Origin: DAOUAM01 sp034433305
Lineage (GTDB): Bacteria > Chloroflexota > Dehalococcoidia > Lucifugimonadales > DAOUAM01
NCBI GenBank assembly: GCA_034433305.1
Contig: DAOUAM010000004.1
Location: forward strand, 1-18,377
Reading direction: 5' to 3'
DNA: 18,377 nucleotides
In this document: piece after piece, positions 13,721 through 18,377 of the stretch
Numbering within the stretch: the stretch's first letter is position 1
Layout: each line of letters opens with the position of its first letter
The notes under the pieces: generated by a model
Told to the model about the DNA's origin: nothing
The model's input: the letters and a program-made list of their open reading frames with translations, nothing else
Databases searched by the model: none
Program-made: the position numbers and the translations under genes

Positions 13721-13843
13721 GCTGGCCCCCTCTCTGACTCTCCCCCACAGGGGGCGAGGACTCTCCCTTCTCCCTATGGGGGAAGGTCAGGAAGGGGGCA
13801 TGATGCCCACGTGCATTACGAGTCTTGCCAATGGGAGGGACTT
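13721..13843 (-). repeat. Family 1 repeat, copy D (inverted copy of 4731-4850)
   Basis: Read on the minus strand this copy begins AAGTCCCTCCCATTGGCAAG and continues through ATGCCCCCTTCCTGACC, CTCGCCCCCTGTGGGGGAGA and GTCAGAGAGGGGGCC. It matches copy B closely, in the opposite orientation, about 9 kb away. It fills most of the 319-base gap at 13676-13994. The rest of that gap (13844-13983) shows no gene and no convincing promoter. Confidence 0.8.
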
Positions 13844-13994
13844 GGGAGACACCCTCTGAGGGCGACATTCACTAAAAGCAGCGATGGTATGCGGCTGACG
13901 CAGGGGATATCATCCTGCGCGTGGCTTGAAGCCCGGTGAAGCGTGTCCCAAAGAAACTGGCGAACGACGCACTGAGAGCCAATGGAGGTCTCTT

Positions 13995-16025
13995 ATGACA
14001 TCTGACCCCAAGCTGCAAGAGCCGACTCGCGAAGTAGGCCCGCTGGACGTGCTGGGCGCCCACGAGTCGCCCGAGACCTGGAGGATTCTGACCCACGCCG
14101 ATGGCCCATCGGGCAGGCTGCCCTTCACGGCTGAGTTCCTCGTCAACGAGCCCAGCGGCAACCACTTCGGCATGAGCCAGAACGCGGGCATGGGCTGGGA
14201 GCCGGCCCAGCTACTGCGGAAGCAGTTCCTCATCCTGTCCACCGCCGGCGGCCTGCGAGAGCCTGACGGCACGCCCATTGCCCTGGGGCTGCATACGGGC
14301 CACTTCGAGCTTTCCAGCCAGGTGGAGGCGGCGGCCCACGAGCTGCGGGCGCTACACGCACTGCCCTTCGCCCTGTTCTGCTCGGACCCCTGCGACGGGC
14401 GCACCCAGGGCACCACCGGGATGCTGGACTCGCTGCCCTACAGGAACGACGCGGCCCAGGTCTTCCGGCGGCTGGCCCGCTCCCTGCCGACGGCCAGGGG
14501 CGTCATGGGCATAGCGTCCTGCGACAAGGGCCTGCCAGCCATGATGATGGCCCTGGCCGGACTCCGCAAGCAGCCTGTGGTGGTCGTGCCTGGCGGCGTG
14601 ACGCTGGCCCCTCGCAGGGGCGAGGACACGGGCAAGATACAGTCCATTGGCGCCCGGTTCGCCCAGGGCGAGGTGACGCTGGAGTACGCCCAGGAAATGG
14701 GCTGTCGCACCTGCGCCTCGCCCGGCGGCGGCTGCCAGTTCCTGGGGACGGCGGGCACATCCCAGGTGGTGGCCGAGGCACTGGGGTTGGCCATCACCCA
14801 CGCGGCGCTGGCACCTTCGGGCACCCCGGCGTGGCTGGACATTGCCCGCCGCTCGGCGCGGGCGCTGGTGCTGGCCGAGAGGCGCGGCATCAGGTCGGAG
14901 GACATCCTCACCGACGCCGCCTTCCGCAACGCCATGTTTGTCCACGCGGCCTGCGGCGGCTCCACCAACCTGCTCCTCCACACGCCGGCCATAGCCCACG
15001 CGGCCGGCCGTAAGCGCATGACCGTGGAGGACTGGGCCTACGTCAACAAGCATACGCCGCGCATGGTGGACGTGCTGCCCAACGGGCCGAAGGGCTACCC
15101 CACCTCTGAGCTTTACGCCGCCGGCGGCGTGCCCGAGGTCATGCTGCACCTGCGCCGCCTCGGGCTGCTGGACACCTCGGTCCTGACGGCCACCGGCCAG
15201 ACGCTGGGCGAGAACCTGGACTGGTGGGAGGACTCCAGGCGTCGCCACGAGGTGCGAAAGTACCTCAAGGAAGTCAACGGCGTGGACCCCGACGACGTCA
15301 TCATGTCCCCCGACCGGGCGAAGGCCAGGGGTCTGACCAGCACCGTGACCTTCCCCACCGGCAACCTGGCACCCGAAGGCTCCGTCATAAAGAGCACCGC
15401 CATAGACCCCTCGGTGGTGGGCAGCGACGGTGTGTACCGGAAGCTGGGGCCTGCCCGTGTGTTCCACTCGGAGAGGGACGCCATCCGGGCCATCAAGAGC
15501 AGGGACGACAGGGAGAGGATCAAGCCCGGCGACATCATGGTGCTGACCTGCGGCGGGCCGATGGGCACCGGCATGGAGGAGGTCTACCAGATAACGGCGG
15601 CCCTGAAGCACCTTTCCTACGGCAAGGAGGTCGCCCTCATTACCGACGCGCGGTTCTCCGGCGTCTCAACGGGAGCATGCATAGGCCATGTAGGTCCGGA
15701 GGCCCTGGCGGGCGGGCCTATCAGCAAGGTGCGCGAAGGCGACCTGGTGGAGATAGTCATTGACAGGGTCAACCTGGAAGGCTCCATCAACCTGGTGGGC
15801 GAGAAGGGCCAGTACCACGGCGCGGCCTGGGGCACTGAGGAGCTGGCCCGCCGCTCGGCCCAGGGCGACCTGAGTCCGCACCCTCAGCTCCCCGAGGACA
15901 CCCGCCTCTGGGCGGCGTTGCAGAACGTCTCCGGCGGCACCTGGGGCGGCTGCGTCTTCGATGTGGACACCATCATAGAGACGCTGGAGGCCGGCAAGAG
16001 GGCGCTGGGGCGCCTCAGTCAATAA
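13995..16025 (+). CDS. yjhG: YjhG/YagF-type D-xylonate dehydratase (IlvD/Edd superfamily)
   Basis: 676 aa, a little longer than E. coli YjhG/YagF (about 655), and closely similar from end to end. It keeps HADGPSGRLPFTAEFL, FGMSQNAGMGW, SDPCDGRTQGTTGM, PYRND, SCDKGLPA, GGGCQFLGTAGTSQVVAE, GGSTNLLLH, PRMVDVLPNGP, ENLDWWE, VIMSPDRAKARGLTSTVTFP, GPMGTGMEE and TDARFSGVSTGACIGHVGPE. Likely Fe-S cluster ligands are C133, C176 and C247. K214 (EDTGKIQ) is the candidate carbamylated Lys. It dehydrates D-xylonate (and possibly related aldonates) to 2-keto-3-deoxy-pentonate, which an aldolase cleaves to pyruvate and glycolaldehyde. ATG 13995 has GGAGG six bases before it; the frame opens further to 13926 without a site. 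It overlaps the convergent membrane gene by 11 bases. Confidence 0.92.
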   Translation: MTSDPKLQEPTREVGPLDVLGAHESPETWRILTHADGPSGRLPFTAEFLVNEPSGNHFGMSQNAGMGWEPAQLLRKQFLILSTAGGLREPDGTPIALGLHTGHFELSSQVEAAAHELRALHALPFALFCSDPCDGRTQGTTGMLDSLPYRNDAAQVFRRLARSLPTARGVMGIASCDKGLPAMMMALAGLRKQPVVVVPGGVTLAPRRGEDTGKIQSIGARFAQGEVTLEYAQEMGCRTCASPGGGCQFLGTAGTSQVVAEALGLAITHAALAPSGTPAWLDIARRSARALVLAERRGIRSEDILTDAAFRNAMFVHAACGGSTNLLLHTPAIAHAAGRKRMTVEDWAYVNKHTPRMVDVLPNGPKGYPTSELYAAGGVPEVMLHLRRLGLLDTSVLTATGQTLGENLDWWEDSRRRHEVRKYLKEVNGVDPDDVIMSPDRAKARGLTSTVTFPTGNLAPEGSVIKSTAIDPSVVGSDGVYRKLGPARVFHSERDAIRAIKSRDDRERIKPGDIMVLTCGGPMGTGMEEVYQITAALKHLSYGKEVALITDARFSGVSTGACIGHVGPEALAGGPISKVREGDLVEIVIDRVNLEGSINLVGEKGQYHGAAWGTEELARRSAQGDLSPHPQLPEDTRLWAALQNVSGGTWGGCVFDVDTIIETLEAGKRALGRLSQ

Positions 16026-16716
16026 TCCCCACCTCGCTGAACTGGGGGAAGCCACCCCAGCGGGCGGCCCAGGCGATGAACAGCACGAGGGATAGCAGGT
16101 AGCCGAGGCCAAAGAGGCCCACCACCGGCTGCCGCAGCAGCCTCTTCCTGCCCCAGCCAAGCCCAGCGACGGCCATCACGGCGGCGAAGGGCAGGCCAGC
16201 GGGCACTGTGCCACCTTCGATGACGATTATGAAGAAGGTGGCACCGTAGATGACCGCCGCTGCCCCCACGGCGGCAAGCTCCGCGCCGCCAGCGCGAACG
16301 CCGTTCCAGTGGCGCCAGGCCAGCAGCGCTGACAGGCCCATGATGCCGATGTGCCAGAGATAGTGGCCCAGCACCTCGTCGTAGAAGTGGGTGAGGGCCT
16401 GAGCGTCGGTGCCGGCGGCGTCCTCCAGCAGATGTCCGATGGAGTTGGCGGCCAGGTGGATGCCCTGCCCCTCCACCCAGGCCGCGGCCAGCAGCATAAA
16501 GGCCACCGTGCCGGCGGCGCCGGGCGGACTCTCGGCGTGCTTGCTCAGCAGGAGCCAGTAGAGCGGAATAAGCACCAGCGGCGTGACGATGTCCGTGGCG
16601 TCGCCTACTTCTATGAGGGAGTAAAAGGGAAGGGTTTGCCTCAGGAACGCCGGGGACAACAGCAGCACGGCGAAGGCGATGGCGAAGGCCAGCACAAGGA
16701 CGGGCAGCCGGAGCAT
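16015..16716 (-). CDS. Seven-helix membrane protein of unknown function
   Basis: 233 aa, mostly hydrophobic. Seven helices are visible: about 3-24 (LPVLVLAFAIAFAVLLL), 42-58 (DIVTPLVLIPLYWLLL), 66-90, 123-142, 148-170 (AAVGAAAVIYGATFFIIVIEG), 174-190 and 202-224. Polar residues inside or at helix ends are unusual: EGQGIHLAANSIGH in or after helix 3, and HFYDEVLGHYLWHIG (with H-x3-H) before helix 4. They could bind a metal or act in catalysis, as in seven-helix membrane hydrolases, but no family is recognised. ATG 16716 has GGAGG eight bases upstream; the frame stays open to 16797 through a palindrome, so that is not used. Its last 11 bases overlap the end of the dehydratase gene on the other strand. 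Confidence 0.75.
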   Translation of the reverse strand: MLRLPVLVLAFAIAFAVLLLSPAFLRQTLPFYSLIEVGDATDIVTPLVLIPLYWLLLSKHAESPPGAAGTVAFMLLAAAWVEGQGIHLAANSIGHLLEDAAGTDAQALTHFYDEVLGHYLWHIGIMGLSALLAWRHWNGVRAGGAELAAVGAAAVIYGATFFIIVIEGGTVPAGLPFAAVMAVAGLGWGRKRLLRQPVVGLFGLGYLLSLVLFIAWAARWGGFPQFSEVGIID

Positions 16717-16740
16717 CTTCGCTACCTCCAGGCGGCGGTA

Positions 16741-16771
16741 TGCAGGGACGGGTCTGAGACCCGTCCCTGCA
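16741..16771. repeat. Near-perfect 31-base palindrome in the leader of the membrane gene
   Basis: TGCAGGGACGGGTCT at 16741-16755 and its exact inverse at 16757-16771 are separated by one base, giving a 15-bp palindrome 25 bases upstream of ATG 16716 (minus strand). Such AGGGACGGGTCTGAGACCCGTCCCT units look like another dispersed palindrome family. In mRNA it would form a tight hairpin just before the ribosome site. Confidence 0.75.
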
Positions 16772-16880
16772 TTGCCCTGGGAAAGTGGTCTTGCCATTCG
16801 TGGCGTACGCTCGGCCTGAATGCGCTCCAGGGCCAGTGGGATAACATCTGTTACAGTAGCCAGGCCACCGGGCCCAGTAC

Positions 16881-17018
16881 TGTGTCAACTTGATTTTGAT
16901 GGGGCGCTTCCCCCTCACCTTGGTCCTATCCCGCCAGGGGAAAGGAAATACCTTTTATCCCTTGACGGGAGAAGGTTGGGATGAGGGTGAAGCCCTTCAT
17001 CAAAACTATGTTGACGCA
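16881..17018. mobile_element. MITE-like inverted-repeat element, family 3, abutting a stop codon
   Basis: The two halves are imperfect inverse copies of about 65 bases. The left begins TGTGTCAACTTGATTTTGAT and continues CTTCCCCCTCACC. The right, read in reverse, begins TGCGTCAACATAGTTTTGAT and continues CTTCACCCTCATCC. The element is AT-richer than its surroundings. Its right end (17018) directly touches the stop codon of the Ldh2-type gene (17019-17021). It encodes nothing. It makes up most of the 302-base gap 16717-17018; bases 16772-16880 show nothing recognisable. Confidence 0.7.
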
Positions 17019-18122
17019 CTACTGGTGGCGCGGCGGTAGGGTCTGGAGGCGCGGGATGGCAAGCTCGCTGGTGATGTCGTCGAACCACTGCACCACCTCC
17101 TTGTGCAGCGGTATGCCATGCGCGCGCCGCTCCTGCTCCTCCTCGTACTCGGACAGGCCAGGATAGAGTACCCGGGAGTGCCCCGGCGCCGGCTTCGTGG
17201 ACTTGAGCATCTGGAGCATGCGGTCCATGTTCTCCTTGAACTGCTCCACGTCGGTGAAGGCGGCGATGTTGTAGGCGGCGAAGTAGTGCTTGGAGCCACT
17301 GTTGCGGTCCAGCATGCTGGGCAGTGCGCCCGAGAGCATGGTGGCCATGGTCTCCACCATGAGGCCGAAGCCGTAGCCCTTGTGGGAGCCGCCCTCCCTG
17401 GTGCCGCCCAGGGGTAGCTGGTAGAAGTTGCCCCGCTTGGGGAGGGGCATCTCGTCCATGATGGGCCTGCCCTCGGGGTCGGCGATCCAGCCGGGCAGCA
17501 TGTTGGCGCCTACCCTTTCGGCCAGCCCCAGCTTGTTGCCGGCGATGGCCGAAGTGGCGGCGTCGAAGAGGAAGAATGGCTCCTTCCTGGCAGGAGCAGC
17601 GATGGCAATGGGGTTGGTGCCCAGGCGAGGCTCGGCGCCGAAAGTCGGCAGGACGCTGAGGCCGCCGGCGGTCATGACCATGCCCACCATGTCCTGCTTC
17701 GCAGCCAGCATGGCATGGTGGCCGATGCCACCTGAATGGCCCGCGTTGAACATGATGACCGCGCCCACGCCCACCTTTTTCGCCTTCTCCACGGCCATCT
17801 GCATGGCCCTGGGGCCAAGGATGACGGCCAGCCCGCGGTCGGCGTCCATGACGGCGGTGCCCGGCGTCTCGCGGGTGATGCGCCAGTTGGGCCGGGGGTT
17901 CAGCGAGCCCTGGGTGTACTGCCGCACGTAGGCGCGCAGCATGTTGGAGACGCCGTGGGTCTCCACACCGCGCAGGTCGGTGCTGACCAGCGTGTCGGCT
18001 CCCACAGCGGCGTCCTCGGGCGACACGCCCATCTTCTCGAAGATGGCCTTCACCGTGGCCCTGAGCGACTGCTCGGGCACCCGTACCTCGTCTTCCTTGG
18101 GCACCTTGAAGCGTTCCAGCAT
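17019..18122 (-). CDS. Ldh2-family (malate/L-lactate dehydrogenase type) oxidoreductase
   Basis: 367 aa, normal for Ldh_2 (PF02615). DLRGVETHGV at 49-58 holds the catalytic His56 with its Asp/Arg neighbours. FNAGHSGGIGHHAMLA and LGTNPIAIAAP are the family NAD(P)-binding segments, and GGSHKGYGFGLMVE is the conserved C-terminal loop. The family is unrelated to classical LDH/MDH. It reduces or oxidises 2-keto/2-hydroxy acids, including ureidoglycolate, sulfolactate, 2,3-diketogulonate and delta-1-piperideine-2-carboxylate. The N-terminus has an extra 15 or so charged residues before the usual start (VRVPEQSLRATV). ATG 18122 has AGGAGG five bases upstream. It points toward the membrane gene, separated by the MITE-like element. 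Given the neighbours, a hydroxy or keto acid from sugars is a plausible substrate. Confidence 0.88.
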   Translation of the reverse strand: MLERFKVPKEDEVRVPEQSLRATVKAIFEKMGVSPEDAAVGADTLVSTDLRGVETHGVSNMLRAYVRQYTQGSLNPRPNWRITRETPGTAVMDADRGLAVILGPRAMQMAVEKAKKVGVGAVIMFNAGHSGGIGHHAMLAAKQDMVGMVMTAGGLSVLPTFGAEPRLGTNPIAIAAPARKEPFFLFDAATSAIAGNKLGLAERVGANMLPGWIADPEGRPIMDEMPLPKRGNFYQLPLGGTREGGSHKGYGFGLMVETMATMLSGALPSMLDRNSGSKHYFAAYNIAAFTDVEQFKENMDRMLQMLKSTKPAPGHSRVLYPGLSEYEEEQERRAHGIPLHKEVVQWFDDITSELAIPRLQTLPPRHQ

Positions 18123-18243
18123 CGAGTCCTCCTCAGACAGACCCCACGGGTCATTTCAGTCAGTCGGGGAGCATTGTAGCACGTCCAGGCATCCAGGTAG
18201 TACCGCGCCATCGGCACCGCCATACCTGTCCCGTGCGGTGACA

Positions 18244-18308
18244 CCGTATTTCGTAGGGCAGGCCTGGTACCTGCACAGGCCCTGGACAACCACAAGGGTT
18301 GCCCCTAC
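18244..18308. repeat. Family 2 repeat, diverged second copy
   Basis: CCGTATTTCGTAGGG, then CAGGCCCTGG and ACAACCACAAGGGTTGCCCC, match 11535-11599 of the MITE-like element with the same order and spacing. The left stem arm has drifted (GGCAGGCCTGGTACC instead of GGGCAACCCTTGTGCC), so the hairpin is partly lost. It lies upstream of the Ldh2-type gene near the right edge. The outer TAATACCA ends are not seen at this copy. The rest of 18123-18377 shows no gene. Confidence 0.7.
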
Positions 18309-18377
18309 TCAACAATGCAGATGCGTGTGTCCCGACTTCCCGCCATCGTTACCGTCCACCCAGCCCCGCTGTTGGGC

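Noticed and set aside
14352..15611. 419-codon antisense frame in the dehydratase gene
   Set aside because: It is a shadow of a full-length YjhG-type protein; it has no motif and no ribosome site.
16717..16797. Longer N-terminus for the seven-helix protein
   Set aside because: The extension translates the 31-base palindrome, and GGAGG lies before ATG 16716.

Overview
This is a GC-rich window (well above 60% G+C by eye) from a bacterial chromosome. No rRNA, tRNA or phylogenetic marker gene is present, so the source is inferred. A secreted protein with a Thr-Pro linker, many sugar-acid and hydroxy-acid enzymes, HflK/HflC with an unusual C-terminal extension, and many short palindromic intergenic repeats together suggest a Chloroflexota (Dehalococcoidia/SAR202-like) genome. 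That assignment is low to moderate confidence. Fifteen protein genes are supported, one of them cut by the left edge. Nearly all have a clear GGAGG-type ribosome binding site.

Layout. 2-1204 (+): C-terminal part of a secreted glycosidase-like protein. 1429-2355 (-): cyclase-family (kynurenine-formamidase-like) hydrolase. 2688-4620 (+): two-gene operon of an HpcH/HpaI-type aldolase and an enolase-superfamily sugar-acid dehydratase. 5104-5586 (+): DoxX-like membrane protein. 5604-6596 (-): Gfo/Idh/MocA oxidoreductase. 6716-7984 (+): membrane-anchored HExxH metalloprotease with a probable leaderless start. 8179-10356 (+): hflK-hflC, where HflC carries an extra C-terminal domain. 10365-10973 (-): PEBP-family lipoprotein. 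11147-11497 (-): small cupin. 11741-13675 (+): two tandem AXE1-type alpha/beta hydrolase paralogs, the second lacking the catalytic triad. 13995-16025 (+): YjhG/YagF-type D-xylonate dehydratase. 16015-16716 (-): seven-helix membrane protein of unknown function. 17019-18122 (-): Ldh2-family malate/lactate-type dehydrogenase.

How the genes may work together. Much of the window reads as scavenging of carbohydrate-derived acids. Esterase and glycosidase would release sugars, Gfo/Idh and Ldh2 oxidoreductases would handle sugars or hydroxy/keto acids, two unrelated dehydratases would make 2-keto-3-deoxy acids, and an aldolase would cleave them. This matches the logic of a Dahms-type oxidative pentose route, but the genes are not one operon and substrates cannot be read from sequence. 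The second theme is a membrane protein-quality module: a surface metalloprotease followed by HflK and the extended HflC.

Intergenic DNA is full of imperfect palindromes of at least four families. Two have several copies here, and two others look like MITE-type elements with terminal inverted repeats. The most interesting points are the HflC fusion next to the metalloprotease, the degenerate hydrolase paralog, and the palindrome families.
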